A stretch of 64,000 nucleotides of DNA from Muribaculum gordoncarteri (GTDB taxonomy: Bacteria > Bacteroidota > Bacteroidia > Bacteroidales > Muribaculaceae): contig NZ_CP039393.1 of assembly GCF_004803695.1 (NCBI RefSeq), positions 2,666,001 through 2,730,000 of the forward strand, written 5' to 3'. Within the stretch, counting starts at the first letter, position 1, and each line of letters opens with the position of its first letter. Below are positions 8,108 through 15,860 of this stretch, one piece after another. Below the pieces are notes generated by a model. It was not told the origin of the DNA. It saw only the letters and a list, made by a program, of their open reading frames with translations, and searched no databases. A program made the position numbers and the translations under genes.

Positions 8108-9373
8108 TTATTTAAATCTTACGGCCACCGTTGCGGGAACTGCGCCGTCATCCTTCTCCTCTTTTTCGGCAGGCTCATCCACGCTAAGTTTATATATTAC
8201 CGGCACATTCACACACACCGATTTGGACTTTTTAAGCGGCTCCCATCGAGGACTCTTGGAAATCAATTCCAACGCAGCGGCATCCAACGACGGCGAAACG
8301 CTTTTAACCACCTTGGCATCACATACCGAGCCGTCGGCATTTATGCACATCTGCACAACTACCGTGCCCTGCTCATTAGCCTCAAAGGCTTCAGCAGGAT
8401 AGTGCAGATTCATCATCATAAACTTCTGAAATTCCACCATTCCACCGGGAAACTGGGGTACTTCCTCCTCAGTGGCCGATGCTTCGGTAGTGTCAGGAGC
8501 GGAAACAGGAGCGGCATCAGCCCAGTTGGAGCATATAAACGCCAGTGCCAACACAGCAGGAATTGCAATCATGTAGCGCACAAGCGCCACTGATGATTTT
8601 TTCTTTTGATTCATCATTTTGATTCGTTTTTTAAGGGATGATACATTAAAGTTATTATAGAATTTTGCTATAGCCTGATTATCGGTCATCGCAAGAAGAC
8701 TCATCTGATATTGCCGACGGTTGTCACGCGTCATCACACGCGAATCGGCAATATATTCAAGATTGTCACGCATTTCGCCTCTCAACAACCATGCGACAGG
8801 ATTGAACCAGCACAATATCGACAGAAATTCCGACATCAGCACATCCACCGAATGCAGCTGATCGACATGCACCGCTTCATGCGATATCACATTGTCATCG
8901 TCAATAAAGCCTTCGCTCACAAAAATAAATCCGAAGAATGAGAATGCGCCTGAATTGCCGGGCATCACGAAGAGCCTCCGGTCGGCAACCGTCATGTCAT
9001 CGTAACGACGAACAAGCGCAAACACACTACCCACCCTCACGACAAGATAGAGCAACAGCACGGCAGCGACCGACGCATATAACGCAACGAGCAATGACTG
9101 CACATCAATTGTGACATTGTCGACAGCATTGTTGACTGCGCCGTGAACGACCTGTAACGCAGGGCCGACATAAGCGATACGGTTACCCACCGATTCGGCA
9201 GTCGTGCCGAAATCAATAAGCGGGAACACAACGGCCACCGTAATGCCTGTCAGCATAAAAGCACGCCTCCACTGAAAATGAGTGTCACGGCTCAGCACCA
9301 AACGATAGGCCAGATAGACTACCGTGACGATTACGTTGACCTCAAGCAGATATAAAAGGATTCCATTCATCAC
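8108..9373 (-). CDS. BlaR1-like M56 metallopeptidase with TonB-type C-terminal domain
   Basis: 421 residues. Several N-terminal membrane helices (about 5-25, 38-55, 92-115) surround a cytosolic M56 peptidase domain with HEAVH at 165-169 and a downstream EYIAD (E206) as third zinc ligand. A further helix (about 262-282) is followed, in place of a penicillin-binding sensor, by an acidic linker and a TonB_C-like domain (NLHYPAEAFEANEQGTVVVQ to PSLDAAALELISKSPRWEP). In classical systems BlaR1 cleaves BlaI to derepress its genes. Here the sensor is clearly not a beta-lactam-binding one. The start overlaps the upstream blaI-type gene by 4 bp (ATGA), so the two are translationally coupled. Confidence 0.88.
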   Translation of the reverse strand: MMNGILLYLLEVNVIVTVVYLAYRLVLSRDTHFQWRRAFMLTGITVAVVFPLIDFGTTAESVGNRIAYVGPALQVVHGAVNNAVDNVTIDVQSLLVALYASVAAVLLLYLVVRVGSVFALVRRYDDMTVADRRLFVMPGNSGAFSFFGFIFVSEGFIDDDNVISHEAVHVDQLHSVDVLMSEFLSILCWFNPVAWLLRGEMRDNLEYIADSRVMTRDNRRQYQMSLLAMTDNQAIAKFYNNFNVSSLKKRIKMMNQKKKSSVALVRYMIAIPAVLALAFICSNWADAAPVSAPDTTEASATEEEVPQFPGGMVEFQKFMMMNLHYPAEAFEANEQGTVVVQMCINADGSVCDAKVVKSVSPSLDAAALELISKSPRWEPLKKSKSVCVNVPVIYKLSVDEPAEKEEKDDGAVPATVAVRFK

Positions 9374-9738
9374 TTATCCTCCTCGCCTTTGTTTATAAGA
9401 TCTATTATTTCACGAAGTTCGTCACTTGATATCTTATTGTCACGCGCAAAGAAGGTGACAAGCTCCTTGTAGGAGTTCTTGAAGTAAGAGCCGACGACAT
9501 TGCCGAGAAACGTGCGCTTGTAATCCTGCTCGTCAATGGCAGGGCGGTATATGTAGGTGTTCCCTTCAAGACGAGAGGCTACATACCCCTTACGCTCCAG
9601 ATTCTTAAATACCGAAGCCACCGTAGTGTAAGGAGGCCGCGGAACCGACAGCAATTCGATGGCCTGCTTTACATTGCATGAACCGAGTTGCCACACGCAA
9701 CGCATGATTTCTTCTTCCTGATGAGTGAGTGGAGTCAT
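9370..9738 (-). CDS. BlaI/MecI/CopY-family transcriptional repressor
   Basis: 122 residues, normal family length. The winged helix is seen in LTHQEEEIMRCVWQLGSCNV and PPYTTVASVFKNLERKGYVA, and the C-terminal half (about 80-122) is the dimerisation and protease-cleavage region. It is the first gene of a two-gene operon with the M56 peptidase. Its promoter box TAGATTTG overlaps a perfect palindrome at 9775-9791, so autorepression is likely. The inducing signal is unknown. Confidence 0.9.
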   Translation of the reverse strand: MTPLTHQEEEIMRCVWQLGSCNVKQAIELLSVPRPPYTTVASVFKNLERKGYVASRLEGNTYIYRPAIDEQDYKRTFLGNVVGSYFKNSYKELVTFFARDNKISSDELREIIDLINKGEEDK

Positions 9739-9769
9739 AAATATGATTCAATATTAAATTTACACAACG

Positions 9770-9791
9770 CAAATCTACGAAAATTTCGTAG
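9770..9791 (-). promoter_or_regulatory. blaI-type promoter with overlapping palindromic operator
   Basis: The -7 box TAGATTTG (complement of 9770-9777) overlaps the perfect 17-bp palindrome CTACGAAAATTTCGTAG at 9775-9791. BlaI/MecI operators are short dyads with TAC/GTA arms, so this is the expected self-operator; binding would occlude the promoter. Confidence 0.7.
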
Positions 9792-9862
9792 TTATTTTTT
9801 CATTACATCGATTTTATTGTCACATTCCCTCATATTGCCATAATGGACAGCCTGTTATACAT

Positions 9863-9899
9863 AAAAAAAGAGGCCGCGTCAAAATTGACACGGCCTCTC
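9863..9899 (-). terminator. Terminator of secDF
   Basis: GAGGCCG pairs with CGGCCTC, with additional GTCAA/TTGAC pairing inside, and TTTTTTTAT follows on the minus strand. Confidence 0.85.
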
Positions 9900-9920
9900 G
9901 ATATTTATATCAATGTTGAA

Positions 9921-12812
9921 TTATGCGGCTTTCTTGCCTGAATTGCGACGACGGTCGGTGAGATAAGCCACCGGAGCAGCCACGTAGATAGTGGCAAGTG
10001 TACCGGTGATTACACCGAACAACATTGCAAATGTAAAGCTGCGGATAGATTCACCACCAAGGATAAAGATACACAGAAGCACAAGAAGCGTAGAGCATGA
10101 TGTCATGATTGTACGACTCAATGTCGAGTTAATTGACATGTTGATCATACTGAAGAAATCCTGCTTGGGATAGAGCTGTGTATTTTCACGCACACGGTCA
10201 AACACAACCACCGTATCGTTGATCTGGTAACCGATAACGGTAAGGATTGCCGCAATGAATGTCTGGTCAATCTCCATTGAGAACGGAAGGATGCCCCAGA
10301 AAAGCGAGTAGAATCCGATGATAGTGAATGCGGTGAATGCAACTGCGGCGAGAGCACCTACCGAGAATGCTACATTGTGGAATCGGAGCAAGATGTAGAG
10401 GAACATCGCGATGAGCGACAGAACAACGGCGATGTAAGCATCGTTCTTCATGTCGGCTGCGATTGTAGGACCTACCTTCTGTGAGCTCTGGATACCAACA
10501 TTCTCATTAGTTGTCGAGAAGTCCTCAAGGCTCATGTTGCCTATCTCATCCTTAAGACCATTGTAGAGGATTTCGGTGATTTCACGGTCAACGCCGTCAG
10601 TTTCCTCGTTAATCTTATAGTTGGTCGAGATACGCACCTTGGTGTCATTGTCGATAGTGATTACCGAAAGTGATGCATTGGGGAATGAGGGAGCAAGCTT
10701 GCTCTGAATCTCATGAGTCTTGACGGGATGATCAAATTGAACTACATAGTTGCGACCACCCGAGAAGTCGATACCCTGATTCATTCCGCGGAGGAAGAGC
10801 GATGCGACAACAATCAGCACCAATATACCGCAAACGGTAAATGAAACCTTACGCTGACCAAGGAAGTTGATCTTGGTGTTGGTAAGCATATTGCGAGAGA
10901 GCTTGGTGGTGAATGTCAAGCGCTGGAAGGGAGCGGTCTTGCCAAATCCGATGAATACAAGACGGGTGAGGAACACTGCAGTGAAGAACGAGCATACGAT
11001 ACCGATGATAAGGGTAGTAGCAAAACCCTTGATGGGGCCTGTTCCGTAAAGGAGCAGAATCACTGCGGTGATTACTGAAGTCAAGTTAGAGTCGAAGATT
11101 GCCGAGAAAGCGTTGCTGTAACCGTCGGCGATTGCCTGGCGAATGTTCTTGCCAGCGCGAAGTTCCTCCTTGGCGCGCTCGAAGATAAGCACGTTGGCGT
11201 CAACGGCCATACCGAGAGCAAGCACGATACCGGCGATACCGGGGAGCGTGAGCACTGCCTGGAATGAAGCAAGTATACCGAATGTAAAGAAGAGGTTGCA
11301 CACAAGTCCCATGTTGGCAACGAGTCCGGGAATGAATCCGTAGAAGAACATCATGAACGCCATCAAAAGCACGAGTGCGATGACAAACGAAAGGAATCCG
11401 TCATGGATTGCCTGCTTACCGAGCGAAGGACCGATTACGGTATCGCTGATGATGTCTACCTTGGCAGCCATCTTACCTGACTTAAGCACGTTGGCCAAGT
11501 CCTTTGCATCCTCGACAGTGAACTGACCGGTTATCTGTGAGCGACCGCCCTCGATTACCGAGTTGATTCGGGGATAAGAGTATACATGATCGTCAAGCAC
11601 GATTGCAACGGGCTTGCCGAGGTTGTTCTGAGTAACGCGGGCCCAAGCCTTTGCGCCTTCGCTGTTCATGTTCATCGAAACGTAGTTACCCGACATGTTG
11701 TCGAAGTCGCTGGTTGCCGATACTACGACATCACCTGCAAGAGCGGGCTTGCCGTTGTTTGACTTAAGAGCGATGAGCTGATAGATTTCAGCCTTGCGGG
11801 TAGTGTTGGTGGCAGTGTCGGTGTACTGAACTTCCTGAGGCTTAACCTCCCAGCGGAGTTTAAGGTTGGAAGGAAGGATGCGAGCTGCAACAGGGCTCTC
11901 GAGGATTGAGTCGATTACCTCGCGATGAGCCTGAGTTGCCATACCTACGATGGGAGTGCCGGGATAGCCCTGACCGTCAAAGTAAGCGAAGATGCTGTTT
12001 ACATTGGCGGTGCTGTCGCTGCGGAGTGCATTCTCAAGTGCCATGAGCTGCGACTGAATCTCGTCGATGGTGTAAACTTCGTAGAATTCGAGGTTGGCCG
12101 ATGCCTTAAGAAGCTCACGCACACGGTCGTGCTCCTTAACACCGGGGAGTTCAAGAAGAATCTGACCGTCCTTCTCAAGTTCCTGAATGTTGGGCGATAC
12201 AACACCAAACTGGTCGATACGGTTGCGGAGCACGTTGGTCGAACTTGCCACACGGTCCTTAACCTCCTGCTTTACTGTTGCCTCAACCTGCGCAGCGTTT
12301 TCGCCACGCTTAGCCACGTTCTTGAACACGACAGCCATGTCGGCCGAGGGATCAATGCGCTGATATTCCTTGAAGAAGGCAGCAACGTAGTCGCTCGTCT
12401 TAGTCTTCTTGACTACTGAATCGGTAGCTGAAATCACGGCGTTGAAGGTCTTGTTGCCTTCGGCGTTAGCCATAGAGCGGAGAATGTCGGGAACCGAAAC
12501 CTGAAGGATAACGTTCATACCTCCTTTCAGGTCGAGGCCGAGGCCTACGCCCATCTTCTGAACTTGATTGAACGTATAACCGAGAACGGGATAAACCTTC
12601 TCCTTACCGATAGAGTCGATGTAGTTTTTGTAAGCCTTCTTGTAAGAGTCGGAAGCAGCGTCACCGCCCGACATCACCATAGCATACTCGGTAGCCTTAT
12701 CCTCGTAACGCTTGGTCACCCAAGAGAATGAGAGATAAAACAGACACACGAGCACCAAGAAGATCGCTATCACACCGGATATAGCACTTCCGGTCGTACC
12801 TTTGCTTTGCAT
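9921..12812 (-). CDS. secDF: Fused protein translocase subunit SecDF
   Basis: 963 residues, the fused form usual in Bacteroidota. The SecD half begins with one membrane helix (about 10-30), then a large periplasmic domain with GLDLKGGMNVILQV and ELPGVKEHDRV, then transmembrane helices containing the AVDANVLIFERAKEEL motif. The SecF half starts near MLTNTKINFLGQRK, has the MNQGIDFSGGRNY motif and ends in DTVVVFDRVREN and further helices. SecDF uses proton motive force to assist SecA-driven export. A TATATTTG -7 box lies at 12874-12881. Confidence 0.96.
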   Translation of the reverse strand: MQSKGTTGSAISGVIAIFLVLVCLFYLSFSWVTKRYEDKATEYAMVMSGGDAASDSYKKAYKNYIDSIGKEKVYPVLGYTFNQVQKMGVGLGLDLKGGMNVILQVSVPDILRSMANAEGNKTFNAVISATDSVVKKTKTSDYVAAFFKEYQRIDPSADMAVVFKNVAKRGENAAQVEATVKQEVKDRVASSTNVLRNRIDQFGVVSPNIQELEKDGQILLELPGVKEHDRVRELLKASANLEFYEVYTIDEIQSQLMALENALRSDSTANVNSIFAYFDGQGYPGTPIVGMATQAHREVIDSILESPVAARILPSNLKLRWEVKPQEVQYTDTATNTTRKAEIYQLIALKSNNGKPALAGDVVVSATSDFDNMSGNYVSMNMNSEGAKAWARVTQNNLGKPVAIVLDDHVYSYPRINSVIEGGRSQITGQFTVEDAKDLANVLKSGKMAAKVDIISDTVIGPSLGKQAIHDGFLSFVIALVLLMAFMMFFYGFIPGLVANMGLVCNLFFTFGILASFQAVLTLPGIAGIVLALGMAVDANVLIFERAKEELRAGKNIRQAIADGYSNAFSAIFDSNLTSVITAVILLLYGTGPIKGFATTLIIGIVCSFFTAVFLTRLVFIGFGKTAPFQRLTFTTKLSRNMLTNTKINFLGQRKVSFTVCGILVLIVVASLFLRGMNQGIDFSGGRNYVVQFDHPVKTHEIQSKLAPSFPNASLSVITIDNDTKVRISTNYKINEETDGVDREITEILYNGLKDEIGNMSLEDFSTTNENVGIQSSQKVGPTIAADMKNDAYIAVVLSLIAMFLYILLRFHNVAFSVGALAAVAFTAFTIIGFYSLFWGILPFSMEIDQTFIAAILTVIGYQINDTVVVFDRVRENTQLYPKQDFFSMINMSINSTLSRTIMTSCSTLLVLLCIFILGGESIRSFTFAMLFGVITGTLATIYVAAPVAYLTDRRRNSGKKAA

Positions 12813-12873
12813 GTGTAAGTTAAGTGATATTTAAAGTTATTAATAAAAATTTTTTCGCAATTTTTTCAGCGTG

Positions 12874-12881
12874 CAAATATA
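12874..12881 (-). promoter_or_regulatory. -7 promoter box for secDF
   Basis: TATATTTG on the minus strand followed by CACGC, 62 bp before the start codon; matches TAnnTTTG. Confidence 0.65.
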
Positions 12882-12995
12882 ACGTTTTTTTCTGTGACTT
12901 CCATAAACTGAGGCCAATAAAATGGCCATATTCCATGATTTAAGGTGTATTAGACCCCGTTTCCTAATATTTGTTAACGCCGGGGCCGCAGTTCG

Positions 12996-13946
12996 TCAAT
13001 AGACGAGCCGCACATTGTCGACCCACAATGTCATGCCGGGGGTACCCTCAAAAGCCACACCGCAACCCGATGAAGCCATGACGAGCATGTGGGTCGGCAC
13101 CGCATCGGGAGCATCCCATTTCACCTCTTTCACCGGCACCATCTTGCCCTTGGAGTTGCGTGCGTAATAGGAGCGTTCATCGGGGATAAGCCCCATGTAA
13201 TCCTTATAGTCGGGATGTGAAGATATGTCACCGTAAAGCACCTTAATGTCATGATTGCGAATCCAATCGGTTGATGTAGCGTAACGCTCGCGGCCGGTTC
13301 CCACCCGCGCGGCGTATATGTTGCCGTCGGCATCCTCCCAGCGTCGCTGAAGCAGGATGTAGACCTCGGCATTATCCTTGCCGGGAATATCCTTTCGCGA
13401 CGAGCCGGTGGCGCGTACACGGCTTACCCCTTCAGGGATATGCACCTTATAGTCAATGCGCAAAGCCGAAGGGCGGCGGGTAAACGGAATGCCCATCTCC
13501 ATTTTTGAATAGGGATTTGACGCATTTTTTATAGGCTCTATGTTGTAGCCGAGATATATCGACCCCGACACAAGAACCTGCAGGTTTACAATGCCGAGCA
13601 CCTTGACTTTCTCTATTACAGTAGTGAGCTTGCAGCAACGGCCTCCGGCGGGATTGGCATCGGGAAACACAGCATTGCTCGCCTTGACAATGCCCATAAC
13701 GTTGGCCATCACATTGGATGTGGCCCATGGCGAACCGCCCATATTGGAATAGACCTTGTTGCCGTCGATAACCATTTCGGGAGCTATCTCGTAGACCTTC
13801 TTTGTGTTTCCGCCAAGCAGCTTCGACTCGGTGATATTGCGGGTAACCCAGTTTTCAAAGTCGGCATATTTAATCAGGTCAACCTCCTGACCTGCAACGG
13901 CAAGGATGCCAACCAACAAAGACAAAACAGTCGACAATATGCGCAT
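12996..13946 (-). CDS. Exported PCMD-like (putative carbohydrate metabolism domain) protein
   Basis: 316 residues with a signal peptide (about 1-19, ending LAVAGQ). The body has features I associate with PCMD proteins: an N-terminal DFENWVTRN segment, a SPWATSNVMANVMG block, RRPSALRIDYKVHIPEG, and a C-terminal LWVDNVRLVY strand, consistent with a jelly-roll carbohydrate-binding fold. No catalytic motif is visible. It has its own promoter (TATCTTTG at 13974-13981). The family call rests on recognition by eye and could be wrong. Confidence 0.6.
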   Translation of the reverse strand: MRILSTVLSLLVGILAVAGQEVDLIKYADFENWVTRNITESKLLGGNTKKVYEIAPEMVIDGNKVYSNMGGSPWATSNVMANVMGIVKASNAVFPDANPAGGRCCKLTTVIEKVKVLGIVNLQVLVSGSIYLGYNIEPIKNASNPYSKMEMGIPFTRRPSALRIDYKVHIPEGVSRVRATGSSRKDIPGKDNAEVYILLQRRWEDADGNIYAARVGTGRERYATSTDWIRNHDIKVLYGDISSHPDYKDYMGLIPDERSYYARNSKGKMVPVKEVKWDAPDAVPTHMLVMASSGCGVAFEGTPGMTLWVDNVRLVY

Positions 13947-13973
13947 ATCTTAATCCCGTTAAAATTTATTGCA

Positions 13974-13981
13974 CAAAGATA
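13974..13981 (-). promoter_or_regulatory. -7 promoter box for the PCMD-like gene
   Basis: TATCTTTG followed by TGC, 28 bp before the start codon, a perfect Bacteroidota -7 box. Confidence 0.7.
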
Positions 13982-14015
13982 ACAATTATACAGCCGTAAC
14001 TGATTATGCTCGCGA

Positions 14016-14041
14016 CAAAACCGACTGCCGTTTAACGGCAG
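14016..14041 (-). terminator. Terminator of ispF
   Basis: CTGCCGTT-t-AACGGCAG hairpin followed on the minus strand by TCGGTTTTG, 50 bp past the ispF stop. Confidence 0.65.
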
Positions 14042-14091
14042 AAACGCCTTATGCGCCAACAATAGGGCAAAACGGAACAAATGTCGCCGAC

Positions 14092-14580
14092 TTATACGCG
14101 GAATATCAGGGCTACAGCCTGTGCGGCTATGCCCTCTTCACGGCCTGTGAAGCCAAGGCGCTCAGTGGTTGTAGCCTTAACCGAAACGCAATCAAGCTCA
14201 AGACCAAGGTCGGAGGCGACGCACTCGATCATCGCCGGAATGTGGGGCAACAATTTGGGAGCCTGTGCCATTATCGTGATGTCGACATTGCCTATTGCAT
14301 AGCCTCTTGCGGCCAACAATTCACGCACACGGCGCAACAGCACCCTTGAATCGGCACCCTTATAAGCAGGATCGGTATCGGGGAAGTGATAGCCTATGTC
14401 ACGCAATGCTGCAGCGCCGAGCAGTGCGTCACACAAAGCATGAAGAGCGACATCGGCATCGCTGTGTCCGAGCAATCCGAGAGTATGAGGTATCTTTACG
14501 CCGCAGAGCCACAGGTCACGGCCCTCGACGAGGCGGTGGACATCAAATCCGTTGCCTATGCGAAAATTAGGTATATTCAT
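14092..14580 (-). CDS. ispF: 2-C-methyl-D-erythritol 2,4-cyclodiphosphate synthase
   Basis: 162 residues, full length. The metal-binding residues are D13 and H15 (GFDVHRL) and H47 (DADVALH); the HSDAD loop, [10 protein letters not shown] and the C-terminal [20 protein letters not shown] motif are all present. It catalyses the fifth step of the non-mevalonate isoprenoid pathway in the cytoplasm. It starts 17 bp after porV, and no separate promoter is seen, so the two are probably co-transcribed. Confidence 0.97.
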   Translation of the reverse strand: MNIPNFRIGNGFDVHRLVEGRDLWLCGVKIPHTLGLLGHSDADVALHALCDALLGAAALRDIGYHFPDTDPAYKGADSRVLLRRVRELLAARGYAIGNVDITIMAQAPKLLPHIPAMIECVASDLGLELDCVSVKATTTERLGFTGREEGIAAQAVALIFRV

Positions 14581-14597
14581 GATTATAAAAACTTTAT

Positions 14598-15800
14598 TTA
14601 TTTGCGTCCGAACATCTCCTTGAGTCCGTCCATGTCAAATGTAAGCGTGAAACGAAGTGTCTGGTCAAGCGGCGATGTCTGCGCGGTAGCTATCATATAG
14701 GAAGCGTCGAGCCGAAGCACATTGAGAGCGAATCCGGCACCCATACCGAAGTATTTGCGACCTCCCTTGAACTCATTCTCATAATAGTATCCGGCCCTGA
14801 GGAAAAACTGCTGATTATAGCTGTATTCAGCACCTATCGCCCATGTAATCTCACGCAGCTCCTCCTTAAATCCTCCGGGGGCATCGCCGAACGACTTGAA
14901 AATCCCGGTTATAGGCGACATGTCCTCCCACTCCACAAGAGCGTCAAGATAACGCTGTTCGCCTTCAGGAGTGTCGTCATAGTCGCCCCGACGGGGCTTG
15001 GTGGGGACAAGCAGCTTATTCAGGTCGAGCGAAAGGGCAAGATTGTGGTAATCGGCAAGAGGGAATGTGAATGTAGTACCAAGTCGCAGGTTGGCGGGCA
15101 GAAATACGGGGCTCTCCCCGTTATTGTAGCTCACCTTGCTTCCTACATTGGACACGTTCCAGCCCCACGACCATTGACACTCATTACGCCCTATCATGGG
15201 ATAGTAGGTGAAGAATCCGGCTACATCAGCCGAAAAAGCCGAAGCTCCGGTCGACTGGTCGCCCGAGTATGAGGTCGAGAAACCAAGGTCGGAATAGATG
15301 TAACGCAACACGACTCCCATCGAATATTTATCGGACAATTTACGGGAATATCCCACATCAAACGACATTTCATAGGGATTAAGAGTCTGACCCGCCGAGA
15401 TGTCGCTGCCAGTGGTTATCTCGCCAAGCGAAAAGTAACGTAGCGAAGCGCTCACCGCCTGGTTGTCACCGTCGCCTATCTTCCAGTATCCCGAAAGGTT
15501 GGCGAGAAATATGTCGTCGACAATCTTGCGCAGCCACGGAGTGTAGCTGAGCGACACCGCCCCACCGCTATAGGCAAATGCATACTTTGCCGGATTCCAG
15601 AACTGGGAATTGGCGTCGGGATCGGTGGCCGCACCGATATCGCCCATCGATGCACCGCGTGCATCGGGAGCTATGTTAAGCGAAGTCACCCCCGTCTGCA
15701 CAGGATTGAATTCGTCCTTCGGAGTTTCGGCGACGAGCGTCGAGTGAAGAAACAATATGGCGAGGGCGGTCAGCGTGTATCGTACCATGTAATGTGACAT
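14598..15800 (-). CDS. porV: PorV-type T9SS outer-membrane protein
   Basis: About 400 residues from the ATG at 15800 ([10 protein letters not shown]; a second ATG is at 15788 and a longer frame opens at 15851). The signal peptide ends near [10 protein letters not shown]. The mature protein matches PorV/LptO, a FadL-like 14-stranded barrel: the early [17 protein letters not shown] and [13 protein letters not shown] motifs, beta strands throughout, and a C-terminal [13 protein letters not shown]. PorV shuttles C-terminal-domain cargo from the SprA translocon to the attachment complex of the type IX secretion system. Its presence implies a T9SS elsewhere in the genome. It lies 60 bp after the GH127-type gene. 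Confidence 0.85.
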   Translation of the reverse strand: MSHYMVRYTLTALAILFLHSTLVAETPKDEFNPVQTGVTSLNIAPDARGASMGDIGAATDPDANSQFWNPAKYAFAYSGGAVSLSYTPWLRKIVDDIFLANLSGYWKIGDGDNQAVSASLRYFSLGEITTGSDISAGQTLNPYEMSFDVGYSRKLSDKYSMGVVLRYIYSDLGFSTSYSGDQSTGASAFSADVAGFFTYYPMIGRNECQWSWGWNVSNVGSKVSYNNGESPVFLPANLRLGTTFTFPLADYHNLALSLDLNKLLVPTKPRRGDYDDTPEGEQRYLDALVEWEDMSPITGIFKSFGDAPGGFKEELREITWAIGAEYSYNQQFFLRAGYYYENEFKGGRKYFGMGAGFALNVLRLDASYMIATAQTSPLDQTLRFTLTFDMDGLKEMFGRK

Positions 15801-15860
15801 TGTACTATAATAACCGCAAAACCGCCCTTTTATTGTATAAGCGCGAGCCAAAGAGGTCGA

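Noticed and set aside
8108-9373. Beta-lactam sensor BlaR1 / resistance locus
   Set aside because: The penicillin-binding sensor domain is missing and replaced by a TonB_C-like domain, and no beta-lactamase gene is nearby.
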